Shown in pieces: positions 1 to 7,303 of a DNA stretch of 12,987 nt. A model generated the notes under the pieces. That model did no database searches and had not been told where the DNA came from. It saw only the letters and a program-made list of their open reading frames with translations. Where the stretch lies: the NCBI GenBank assembly GCA_964553915.1, contig CAZKMM010000076.1, positions 1-12,987 of the forward strand. Direction: 5' to 3'. A program made the translations under genes and the position numbers. Source of the DNA: CAZKMM01 sp964553915 (GTDB lineage Bacteria; RBG-13-61-14; DRUE01). Numbering within the stretch: the stretch's first letter is position 1; each line of letters begins with the position of its first letter.

Positions 1-1
1 T

Positions 2-232
2 GCTTCCTTGGCTTTTGCCAAGAGCCGGGCAGGAGGGAGCTGGGCAGAGGTGGTGATGTTTAGAAACCTAAGCTATTTTATTTTTGCCAACCTGGGCGGG
101 GTGATTAACCAGAAATGGGGGTTTAGAGAGAGCTTTGTTTTAAGCGGAATAATTATGGTTCTGGCAGGGATTTTATTGATTTTCTGGCTCCGCCCCAGGT
201 TCTGGCAGGAGATGAAAGGCTTAGGAACTTAG
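2..232 (+). CDS. MFS-type transporter, C-terminal fragment (5' end outside window)
   Basis: The frame is open from the window edge to a TAG at 230-232, giving about 76 residues of a protein whose start lies outside. The visible part has a hydrophobic stretch around FRNLSYFIFANLGG, then NQKWGFRESF, then a strong transmembrane segment (SFVLSGIIMVLAGILLIF), and ends in a short basic cytoplasmic-looking tail (LRPRFWQEMKGLGT). A Gly-rich helix, a short loop with a WGFR-type motif, a final helix and a basic tail is what the last two helices of a major facilitator superfamily carrier look like. The substrate cannot be told from this piece. The assignment to MFS is a family-level inference; another 12-helix inner-membrane carrier remains possible. 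No clear terminator hairpin follows the stop; a repeat-rich spacer begins within 30 nt. Confidence 0.55.
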   Translation, partial: ASLAFAKSRAGGSWAEVVMFRNLSYFIFANLGGVINQKWGFRESFVLSGIIMVLAGILLIFWLRPRFWQEMKGLGT

Positions 233-258
233 GGGGCTTTGGTTATTTTTCCCAAAAC

Positions 259-276
259 CTTTGCGTCTTTGCGGTT
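259..276 (+). repeat. 18-bp direct repeat, copy 1 (left flank of DUF4258/DUF2283 module)
   Basis: CTTTGCGTCTTTGCGGTT is identical to 984-1001, in the same orientation and 725 bp away; identity stops exactly at both ends. The unit contains CTTTGCG twice, separated by one T. This copy also forms the left arm of an imperfect inverted repeat with 287-303. Confidence 0.8.
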
Positions 277-286
277 GATTGTTTTC

Positions 287-303
287 ACCGCAGGGACGCA
301 GAG
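287..303 (-). repeat. Degenerate inverted copy of the 18-bp repeat
   Basis: ACCGCAGGGACGCAGAG matches the reverse complement of the first 17 bases of the repeat (ACCGCAAAGACGCAAAG) at 14 of 17 positions. With 259-275 it can form a hairpin with an 11-nt loop. Its first five bases (ACCGC, 287-291) could instead pair with GCGGT at 330-334, enclosing the palindrome at 311-328. Confidence 0.6.
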
Positions 304-310
304 AAAAATA

Positions 311-328
311 AAGAACTTTTAAGTTCTT
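311..328. repeat. Perfect inverted repeat in spacer upstream of DUF4258
   Basis: AAGAACTT and AAGTTCTT are perfect reverse complements separated by TT. It is nested inside the outer pair ACCGC (287-291) and GCGGT (330-334). No T-run follows directly, so it does not look like an intrinsic terminator; a structural part of a small repeat element is more likely. Confidence 0.5.
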
Positions 329-410
329 CGCGGTAGAGATAAAGTTTGTTTAGGAACAGGAGCGGGTTTTTAAAGCTCGGGAAGAATTTTTTTCTAATTA
401 AATTTAAAGT

Positions 411-439
411 TTGTAATTTCATTGCAGGTTAGTTAAAAT
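411..439 (+). promoter_or_regulatory. Promoter of DUF4258/DUF2283 module
   Basis: TTGTAA at 411-416 and TAAAAT at 434-439 are separated by exactly 17 nt. The expected start of transcription is near 446, right at the TTG (445) or GTG (448) start codon, which implies a leaderless mRNA. The perfect palindrome TTAAATTTAA (398-407) lies just upstream, and a 10-mer, TAAAGTTTGT, occurs at 340-349 and again at 405-414 across the -35. Either could be an operator, but this is unproven. Confidence 0.5.
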
Positions 440-447
440 TCGCTTTG

Positions 448-732
448 GTGAAGAAGTTTAAAATTCTACCTCATGCAAGGTTGAGGATGATGGAAAGGGG
501 AGCTGATGAAGAAGAAGTTATAGAGACATTAAAAACTGGCAGGGAAATTTCCGCAAAGAGAGGCAGAGGTGCCCGGTCAAAAATTTTTATGTATAATAAA
601 GAATGGTTGGGGGATTGGTATCCGGAGAAAAAGGTTGAGGTAATATATGTTGAGGAGAAAGACGAGTTGGTGGTGATTACGGTTAAAGTTTATTTTGGGA
701 GCTGGGAGGACGGGGATGAAAATCAGTTATGA
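448..732 (+). CDS. DUF4258 family protein, possible toxin-like partner of DUF2283
   Basis: This is a small basic protein of 94 residues (95 if TTG 445 is used). Near the N-terminus it has HARLRMMERG followed by DEEEVIETL and a Gly/Arg-rich strand, then VEVIYVEEKDELVVITV. This His-Ala-x-x-Arg-Met-x-x-Arg-Gly opening, one helix and a set of beta strands are typical of the DUF4258 family. No Shine-Dalgarno sequence precedes either start, in line with a leaderless transcript. Its last 17 nt overlap the next gene, DUF2283, and carry that gene's ribosome-binding site, so the two are surely expressed together. DUF4258 genes are often found beside a DUF2283 gene, and a toxin-antitoxin role has been suspected from this arrangement and the compact basic fold. 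No activity can be read from the sequence. The tail (YFGSWEDGDENQL) is acidic, unlike the rest. Confidence 0.75.
   Translation: MKKFKILPHARLRMMERGADEEEVIETLKTGREISAKRGRGARSKIFMYNKEWLGDWYPEKKVEVIYVEEKDELVVITVKVYFGSWEDGDENQL
705..710 (+). promoter_or_regulatory. Strong Shine-Dalgarno sequence for DUF2283
   Basis: GGAGGA lies 5 nt before the ATG at 716, inside the end of the DUF4258 frame. It fixes the DUF2283 start at 716 over the upstream in-frame TTG at 695, and shows that the organism uses canonical Shine-Dalgarno initiation for at least some internal genes. Confidence 0.75.
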
Positions 733-928
733 TTCTAAATATGACCTTCTTTATATCAAGCTGGGGCGGGCTCGTAAGGTGGTGAGCAAGCCAGTAGATG
801 ATGATATTACCTTAGATTTCTCTGCCTCAGGCAAGCTGGTGGGAATAGAGATTCTTTCCGCTTCCCGGCATATTGACCTTACTAACCTCCTGCCAGTTAA
901 AATGCAAAAAACCGCAATTGATAAGTAA
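716..928 (+). CDS. DUF2283 domain protein, possible antitoxin-like partner of DUF4258
   Basis: The 70-residue product begins MKISYDSKYDLLYIKLG, continues with VDDDITLDFSASGKLVGIE and then ILSAS. This matches the DUF2283 pattern: a short strand with a Tyr-Asp pair, D-x-L-Y-I, a conserved Val-Asp-Asp turn, an L-D-F strand, and G-K-L-V-G-I-E-I-L-x-A-S. The domain fills almost the whole protein; only a short basic tail (VKMQKTAIDK) follows. The ATG at 716 is chosen because of the GGAGGA 5 nt upstream and because the domain begins right there. The gene overlaps DUF4258 by 17 nt, so translation is probably coupled. Proteins of this family are small and uncharacterised; the role as the neutralising partner of DUF4258 is inferred from pairing only. 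The gene ends 55 nt before the right copy of the 18-bp repeat. Confidence 0.85.
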   Translation: MKISYDSKYDLLYIKLGRARKVVSKPVDDDITLDFSASGKLVGIEILSASRHIDLTNLLPVKMQKTAIDK

Positions 929-983
929 GCCCCTTTTCTGAACTTACGGAAATAAAATTGAGCTTCTGCTTTTTATAACTCTA

Positions 984-1001
984 CTTTGCGTCTTTGCGGT
1001 T
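984..1001 (+). repeat. 18-bp direct repeat, copy 2 (right flank of DUF4258/DUF2283 module)
   Basis: CTTTGCGTCTTTGCGGTT is identical to 259-276 and in the same orientation. It lies between the convergent DUF2283 and polA stops and ends 5 nt before the polA stop codon. No inverted partner is visible near this copy, in contrast to the left one. Confidence 0.8.
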
Positions 1002-1006
1002 AAAAT

Positions 1007-3691
1007 TCAATGTGCCTCTTCCCAGTTGTCTCCAATCCCGATCTCCACCTTGATGGGAACCCGGAGCTTTACCGCGGATTCCATCTCCTTTTTTACCAGC
1101 TCCTTTAACTGGTCAATCTCCTCCTCTGCCACCTCAAAAACCAGCTCATCGTGCACCTGAAGAATCATTTTGCTTTTCATTTTTCTTTCCCGCAACAAGG
1201 CATCTATTTTAACCATTGCTTTTTTGATGATGTCTGCCGCGCTTCCCTGCATTGGGGCATTGATTGCTTCCCGCTCGGCAGATTTCCTTGCTATCTGGTT
1301 TTTGCTGTTTATATCCGGGAAATAACAGCGTCTTCCTAAAATCGTGGTGATATAAAGGTTGTTTCGTGCCTGCTCTAAAATCTGGTCAAGAAATTTTCTC
1401 ACCTTTGGATGCTGCTCAAAGTATTGCTCAATGTATTTTTTCGCTTCTTTCTGGTCAATGCCCAGCTCCTGCGCCAAGCCAAAATCACTCATTCCATAAA
1501 TCACCCCGAAATTTATCACCTTGGCTCTTCTGCGTAGCTCCTCATCAACTTGCTCAGGCTTGACTCCAAAAACCCTCACCGCGGTGTTTTTATGAATATC
1601 CTCTCCCTGCTCAAATGCTTTAATTAAACCGGGCTCGCCGGAAAAATGAGCCAGGATGCGGAGCTCAATTTGAGAATAATCTGCAGAGAGAATCCTGTAG
1701 CCCGGCTCGGCAATAAATGCCTGGCGGATTTTCCTTCCTTCTGGAGTGCGGGCAGGGATGTTTTGAAGATTGGGCTCAGAGCTGGAAAGCCTGCCCGTGG
1801 CAGTAATGGTTTGATTAAAAGAGGTATGAATCCTTCCGGTTTCAGGGTCAATCAGCTCCAGAAGTGCATCAGTGTAGGTGGAGCGGAGCTTAGCCAGGCT
1901 CCGATACTCTATCACCTTTTTAGGAAGAGGATGGAGGGAAGCCAGCTCCACCAACACCTCATAGCTGGTGGAATAGCCGGTTTTGGTTTTTTTCTTGCGG
2001 GGGAGTTTGAGCTGGTCAAAGAGCACTTCTGCGAGCTGGCGGGGAGAGTCCAGATTAAATTCCTTCCCGCACATCTCAAAGATTTCCTTTTTGATTTTTT
2101 CCTCTCGCTCGCGCAGTTCCTGGCTTAAGCTCTTGAGCTTTTTTTCATCAACCTTTACTCCTGCCATCTCCATCCTTGCCAGAACCAGCATTAAAGGCAG
2201 TTCCAGCTCATAATATAATTTCTCCAGCTCCTGCTCAGCTAAAAGAGGAGCAAGCTTCTGATAAAGCCGATAGGTGATGTCCGCATCCTCTCCAGAATAC
2301 TGACAGGCAGTTTTTAAATCTATTTCTGAAAAGAGCTTCTGGCTTTTTCCTTTCCCGGCAATCTCCTTAAAGCTGAGCATCTTATGACCGAGATATTCCA
2401 GTGCCAGCTCCTCCAGGTTATGGGTTTTTCTCCGGGGGTTGACCAGATAAGAGGCAATCATTGTATCAAAATAAATTCCTTTAAGTTCCAGCCCTGCCCG
2501 GTTCAGGACAATATAATCGTATTTTAAATTTTGTCCGATTTTCTTGAAATTCTCTGCAGTTAAAAGCGGGGTCAGACTTTTGAAAACCTCTTCTTTTTCC
2601 AGCTGTTTTTCTCCCAGCTTGAGCCGGTGAGCAAAGGGAAGATACCAGGCTTTCCCCGCCTCAGTAGCGAATGAGAATCCCACTGGCTCTGCTCTCATCG
2701 GGTCAGGCGAGGTGGTTTCTACATCAAAGGAAAATTCTTTTTTTGCTTCCAGCTCTTTGATGAGCAGGTTCAGGTCTTCCTTCTTTAAAATTAGCTCATA
2801 ATTTTCCCGCTGGACTTTGGGGCTTTCCTCCGCATATTCGGCAAGGAGCTTGTGGAATTCCAGCTCCCGGAAAAGTTCTAATAGTTTTTCCCGGTCTGGC
2901 TTCTGGATTTTAAAATCCTCCAGCTTGAATTTCAGAGGCACTCTGGTATCTAATTGAATCAATTTTCTGCTTAGATATGCCTGGTCTTTATACTGAATGA
3001 GCTTTTCCCGGATTTTTTCTGGCACCTGGTCCAGGTTTTGATAAAGATTGTCCAGACTCTGGAATTTCTGAATCAGAGCGAGTGCGGTTTTTTCTCCAAT
3101 GCCCGGCACTCCCGGGACATTATCAATTTTATCTCCCATCAGGGCAAAGACATCAATCAATTGCTCGGGCTTGAGCTGGTATTTTTCCTGAATGGTCTTT
3201 GGGGTGGTGATTTTTTCCTTCATTGTATCCAGGATTTTCACTCCGGAAGCGAGAATCTGCCCCATATCCTTATCGCCCGAAACAATCACTATCTCCAGCT
3301 GGGGATTTCCTTTGAGCTTTTCTACCACCGTGGCAATGACATCATCTGCCTCATATCCCTCTTTTTCTAAAGTCGGGATTCCCAGTGCCTGAACAATCTC
3401 CCGGATGTAGGGAAATTGCGGGATTAAATCCTCGGGTGCCTCCGGGCGGTTGGCTTTGTATTCCTCATAAACCTCTTCCCGAAAGGTCTTGCCCGGTGCA
3501 TCCCATACCACCACCAGATAGTCCGGCTTTTCCTCTTTTAAAAGTTTATTCAGCATATTGGTAAATACATAAGTGGCACCGGTGGGAAAGCCTTTGGAGG
3601 TGCTCAGACGCTGTCGCTCCGTGGCATGATAAGCCCGGAAAATGTAAGAACTGCCATCCACCAGAACCAGCTTTTTCCTGCCTGAAACCAT
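1007..3691 (-). CDS. polA: DNA polymerase I
   Basis: At 894 residues this is a full-length PolI that fills gaps after excision repair and removes RNA primers. The N-terminal 5'-3' nuclease domain shows VDGSSYIFRAYHA, YKANRP, EADD, SGDKDM and DKIDNVPGVPGIGEKTA. The 3'-5' proofreading domain looks active: D323 and E325 in FDVETT, D392 in LKYDY, and D469 in YSGEDAD (with Y465). In the polymerase domain, motif A is DYSQIELR with D671, the O-helix region reads RRRAKVINFGVIYGM, and motif C is QVHDELVFE with D848 and E849. These residues sit about 34 positions before their E. coli PolI equivalents, so nothing essential is missing. The ATG at 3691 opens straight into the nuclease domain and is preceded at 9 nt by a TAAAAT hexamer. 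The gene follows mfd in the same direction after 59 nt and may be read from that operon as well as from its own promoter. Confidence 0.97.
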   Translation of the reverse strand: MVSGRKKLVLVDGSSYIFRAYHATERQRLSTSKGFPTGATYVFTNMLNKLLKEEKPDYLVVVWDAPGKTFREEVYEEYKANRPEAPEDLIPQFPYIREIVQALGIPTLEKEGYEADDVIATVVEKLKGNPQLEIVIVSGDKDMGQILASGVKILDTMKEKITTPKTIQEKYQLKPEQLIDVFALMGDKIDNVPGVPGIGEKTALALIQKFQSLDNLYQNLDQVPEKIREKLIQYKDQAYLSRKLIQLDTRVPLKFKLEDFKIQKPDREKLLELFRELEFHKLLAEYAEESPKVQRENYELILKKEDLNLLIKELEAKKEFSFDVETTSPDPMRAEPVGFSFATEAGKAWYLPFAHRLKLGEKQLEKEEVFKSLTPLLTAENFKKIGQNLKYDYIVLNRAGLELKGIYFDTMIASYLVNPRRKTHNLEELALEYLGHKMLSFKEIAGKGKSQKLFSEIDLKTACQYSGEDADITYRLYQKLAPLLAEQELEKLYYELELPLMLVLARMEMAGVKVDEKKLKSLSQELREREEKIKKEIFEMCGKEFNLDSPRQLAEVLFDQLKLPRKKKTKTGYSTSYEVLVELASLHPLPKKVIEYRSLAKLRSTYTDALLELIDPETGRIHTSFNQTITATGRLSSSEPNLQNIPARTPEGRKIRQAFIAEPGYRILSADYSQIELRILAHFSGEPGLIKAFEQGEDIHKNTAVRVFGVKPEQVDEELRRRAKVINFGVIYGMSDFGLAQELGIDQKEAKKYIEQYFEQHPKVRKFLDQILEQARNNLYITTILGRRCYFPDINSKNQIARKSAEREAINAPMQGSAADIIKKAMVKIDALLRERKMKSKMILQVHDELVFEVAEEEIDQLKELVKKEMESAVKLRVPIKVEIGIGDNWEEAH

Positions 3692-3700
3692 TGCGGTTTT

Positions 3701-3729
3701 ATTTTAAACTGGGAGTAATTTTTCTGCAA
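3701..3729 (-). promoter_or_regulatory. Putative polA promoter in the mfd-polA gap
   Basis: On the minus strand TTGCAG (3724-3729) and TAAAAT (3701-3706) are spaced by 17 nt, with the polA ATG only 9 nt beyond the -10 hexamer. The -35 is weak (TTG conserved only). No Shine-Dalgarno sequence fits between them, so transcripts from here would be leaderless. No terminator is visible between mfd and this site. Confidence 0.45.
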
Positions 3730-3750
3730 AGGAAATAGGCGGAGGAATTT

Positions 3751-6700
3751 TTATCCGGTATCTGCCCGGATTGTCTTAAAAAGCTTTTCCAGTTCAGAAA
3801 AAATTTTCTTTCCCTTTTTTGCCTGAAAAATCAGGCGCTGGTCCCGGGTAAAGCGGAACTGCTCCGGGCTTTCTCTTACCAGCTCCAAAAGCCGGGCTAA
3901 ATTTATCCTGCTTTCCGGCTCAAAGCGGATTCGGGCAATGCTGTCCTGAGCTTCCAGCTCTGGCACCCGAAGCCTCCGCATCCAGATTTTTACCCTGATG
4001 GCTCCCAGGAGATTTTCTCCCTCCAGCGGAATTTTTCCATAGCGGTCCAGAAGTTCCTGGCGAAGACTTTCCAACTCTTTTTCATCTCCTGCCATTGCCA
4101 GCCGTTTATACCAGCCCAGTCGCTCGGAATCGCTCGGGACATATTCCTCAGGAAGATAAGAAGGAATTGCCAGCTTGAGCTTGGGCTCAAATTCTTCTTC
4201 AACTTTCTCTCCTTTAAGCTGGCGAATCTTTCGCTCTAAAAGCCGAAGATAAAGCTCATAACCAATCCGGCTGATATGCCCGCTCTGTTCCTTTCCCAAA
4301 AGATTTCCTGCTCCCCGAATTTTTAAATCATAAGCTGCGAGCCGAAATCCAGAGCCCAGTTCAGTGAACTCCCGAAGTGCCTTTAGTCGCTTGAGGGCAT
4401 CTCCCCGAATTGCCTGCCGGGAAGGAATGACCAGATAAGCATAAGCCTGCACTCCGCTTCTTCCGATTCTTCCCCGAAGTTGATAAAGCTGTGCCAGACC
4501 AAACTGGTCTGCCCGGTTAATGATAATGGTATTTGCCCGGGGAAGGTCCAGCCCGCTTTCAATAATTGCGGTGCAGACTAAAAGGTCAAGTTTATGCTGG
4601 TAAAAATCCCGCATCACTTTTTCTAACTCTTTTTCCGGCATCTGTCCGTGGGCAATGCGGATTCTTGCCTCCGGCACCAGCCGGGCAAGCCAGCGGGCAA
4701 GCTGGTCAATTCCAGCTACCCGATTGTGGACAAAAAATACCTGACCTTCCCTTTCCAGCTCCCGCAGGATGGCTTCCCGAATCAGCTCCGGGTCAAAATG
4801 AATCAGCTCGGTGTGAATCTCTTTTCGTCCCGGTGGAGGAGTGTTAATCATAGAAAGGTCTCTGAGCCCGAGCATTGCCATTTGCAGGGTGCGGGGAATA
4901 GGAGTCGCACTTAAAGTCAGGCAATCAACGGTTTTTTTCCACTGTTTTATTTTCTCCTTCTGCACCACCCCGAATCTCTGCTCCTCATCTATAATCAAAA
5001 GTCCGAGCTCCCGGAACTGAACATCATTGCTTAACAGCCGATGGGTGCCTATGACAATATCGCAAATTCCGGCTTTAAGCTCTTCTATAATTTTTTTCTG
5101 CTCGCTTCGGCTCTGAAACCGGCTGAGCATTCGCACCTCAAAAGGATAATCCTTTAATCGTCGGCGGAAAGTATCATAATGCTGTTGAGCTAAAACCGTG
5201 GTCGGGCAGAGCATTGCTACCTGTTTCCCCTCCATTGCTACAATGAAGCTGGCTCGGATGGCTACCTCGGTTTTTCCGTAGCCGACATCTCCCAAAACCA
5301 GACGGTCCATTGGCTTGGCTCGGCAGAGGTCCTGGATTACCTCTTCAATTGCCCGAGTCTGGTCTGGAGTTTCTTCATATTCAAAACGAGAAGCAAACTC
5401 CTGATACAGATAATCCGGAGGTGAATAAGCATAGCCGGAAAAAGCCTCCCGAACCGCATAAAGCTCCAGAAGCTCCTCTGCCAGCTTCTCTATGCTCTCC
5501 TCTGCCTTTTTCTTTGCCAGCTCAAAGCTTTTTCCTCCCAGCCGGTCCAGTTTTGGGAACCGCTCAGAAGTGGAGCGGTATTTCTGGATTTGATTGATTT
5601 CATCAATCGGGAGATAAAGCCGGGTTCCTTCCGCATATTCTATTTCCAGGCAGGGCTGGGTGATGCTCGGTCGCTCCTTTTGTTTCAGCATATCCCAGCG
5701 CTCAAAACTGATGACCCGCACCTGTTTCATCCCCCGGTAGATTCCCACCCCGTGCTGGATATGAACCACTGGCTCCCCTGGTTCCAGGTCAGAAAGGTCT
5801 TCTTCTTTCCAGTCAATTTTTTTTCGGGAAGGGGGCTGAGGAATTTTTTCGCCAAATACCTCCTGCTCGCTGATTATTACCAGCCCCAGCTCCGGAACCT
5901 GGAACCCCCTTTCCAGCTCTCCAATTCCTATCTCCAGCGGATAACGAGGTTGATAAAACTCTTCTTTAGATTCCAGCTCCGCAGGGTAAAGCTGATACTG
6001 AGGCAAAAGATTGCCAAGACGCTCCGCCTGAGAAAGAGTGCTGGAAACAAATATAACCTTAAATCCCTCCTGATTTAATCTCTTAATCTCCCTGCTCAAC
6101 TGAGCCAGAGGTTCAGCTGAACCCCGGCTCAGACGAGCCGGAATAGAAAATAAAGGATTGGGCACAATCCCCGGCTCCGCCTTAATCAAAGGCTCGCTGG
6201 AAAAATCAAAAACAAAATCTTGCTCCGGCTTTCCCTGAAGAGTTGCTCCCAGAATTATTTTCTGACCCTCTTTGAGTTTTTCTTTTATCCTATCCGGAGG
6301 AAGAAGAATTTTTTCTGGAGGAGGAACCAGACTTCCACCTCCAGCCAATCTTGCCCATTCCTGGGCAAATCTTTCCCGGGTTCTTTCCAGCTCTTTTTCA
6401 CAGGAAAGCGGGTCAAGAATCACCAAAAGCCAATCAGTGTCTAAATAATCCAAAAGACTGAAGCTGGCTCCTGCCAGGGAAAGAAACCGCTCCTGAGAAT
6501 AAAATGGCTCTTTTCTTTCCAGAGAATTTAAAAGCTCTCTTAAAGAGCGGACATAACTGGTTTGAGCAGAGAGGCTCTGTTTTTTTAGCTCTTCCGCCAG
6601 CTTGAAGAGCCGGGATTTTAAGCGGGAGCTCTGCTCTTCTTCTAAAATCAACTCCCGGGCAGGATAGACGAGCACCTCTGAGACTTTTTCCTGAGAGCGT

Positions 6701-7293
6701 TGAGTTTCCGGGTCAAAAAGTCTCAGGCTCTCAATCTTTTCTCCAAAAAGCTCAATCCGAACCGGAAGCCGGCTTTGAGGAGGATATAAATCTATAATTC
6801 CACCCCGAACACTCAACTCTCCCTCTTCTTCCACCCGCTCACTTACCTGATACCCAGCAATCAAAAGCTTGTGAATAAATTCTTCCCGTTCCAGCTCCTT
6901 CCCTTCTTTTAAGACAATGAGATATTCTTTTAACTGCTCGGGCGAAAGCGTGGGCTGAAAAAGTGCCAGAGACTCGGAAATGACCAGATTTATTTTCCCG
7001 GCAATGAGCTGAGCGAGACAGGCGACCCGCTCCGGGCTTGGCTCGCAACCGCTCGGGCGATAGTAATCCAGCGCGGGAAAAGTTCCCAGCGCCGGCTGAG
7101 AAAAAAGCTCCAGCTCCTTTTTGATTCTTTCTCTCTGTCCGGCATCCGGGGTGATGATAAGAAGCGGGCGAGCCAGTTTTTGAGCAATCATTGCCACCAG
7201 CCAGCTATCACTGGAAGGACCTGCCCGGCTCAGCTCCAGGCTGGCTGGCTTAGAAATAAGTTTAAATATTTCTTCTAATTTTTGTCCGGGCAT
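3751..7293 (-). CDS. mfd: Transcription-repair coupling factor (Mfd)
   Basis: Mfd binds RNA polymerase stalled at a lesion, pushes it off the DNA and recruits UvrA. From the ATG at 7293 the product has 1180 residues, normal for the family. In order: a UvrB-like N-terminal module with VRGGIIDLYPP and PVRIELFGEKIESLRLFD (about residues 155-190, the region that contacts UvrA in E. coli, with its Arg and Phe positions apparently kept); a CarD-like RNA polymerase-interacting domain starting at PVVHIQHGVGIYRGM (near 506); a RecG-like translocase with Walker A GDVGYGKTE (near 668), IIDEEQRFGV (near 764), SATPIPRT (near 793) and QLRGRIGRS; and a C-terminal domain with DSERLGWYKRL (near 1050). I prefer ATG 7293, 10 nt after the stop of the upstream 502-residue gene. 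An in-frame TTG at 7350 would add 19 Ser/Lys-rich residues and a 47-nt overlap, with no ribosome-binding site. It is probably co-transcribed with the upstream gene. Confidence 0.96.
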   Translation of the reverse strand: MPGQKLEEIFKLISKPASLELSRAGPSSDSWLVAMIAQKLARPLLIITPDAGQRERIKKELELFSQPALGTFPALDYYRPSGCEPSPERVACLAQLIAGKINLVISESLALFQPTLSPEQLKEYLIVLKEGKELEREEFIHKLLIAGYQVSERVEEEGELSVRGGIIDLYPPQSRLPVRIELFGEKIESLRLFDPETQRSQEKVSEVLVYPARELILEEEQSSRLKSRLFKLAEELKKQSLSAQTSYVRSLRELLNSLERKEPFYSQERFLSLAGASFSLLDYLDTDWLLVILDPLSCEKELERTRERFAQEWARLAGGGSLVPPPEKILLPPDRIKEKLKEGQKIILGATLQGKPEQDFVFDFSSEPLIKAEPGIVPNPLFSIPARLSRGSAEPLAQLSREIKRLNQEGFKVIFVSSTLSQAERLGNLLPQYQLYPAELESKEEFYQPRYPLEIGIGELERGFQVPELGLVIISEQEVFGEKIPQPPSRKKIDWKEEDLSDLEPGEPVVHIQHGVGIYRGMKQVRVISFERWDMLKQKERPSITQPCLEIEYAEGTRLYLPIDEINQIQKYRSTSERFPKLDRLGGKSFELAKKKAEESIEKLAEELLELYAVREAFSGYAYSPPDYLYQEFASRFEYEETPDQTRAIEEVIQDLCRAKPMDRLVLGDVGYGKTEVAIRASFIVAMEGKQVAMLCPTTVLAQQHYDTFRRRLKDYPFEVRMLSRFQSRSEQKKIIEELKAGICDIVIGTHRLLSNDVQFRELGLLIIDEEQRFGVVQKEKIKQWKKTVDCLTLSATPIPRTLQMAMLGLRDLSMINTPPPGRKEIHTELIHFDPELIREAILRELEREGQVFFVHNRVAGIDQLARWLARLVPEARIRIAHGQMPEKELEKVMRDFYQHKLDLLVCTAIIESGLDLPRANTIIINRADQFGLAQLYQLRGRIGRSGVQAYAYLVIPSRQAIRGDALKRLKALREFTELGSGFRLAAYDLKIRGAGNLLGKEQSGHISRIGYELYLRLLERKIRQLKGEKVEEEFEPKLKLAIPSYLPEEYVPSDSERLGWYKRLAMAGDEKELESLRQELLDRYGKIPLEGENLLGAIRVKIWMRRLRVPELEAQDSIARIRFEPESRINLARLLELVRESPEQFRFTRDQRLIFQAKKGKKIFSELEKLFKTIRADTG

Positions 7294-7303
7294 TTTCTGA
7301 GCT

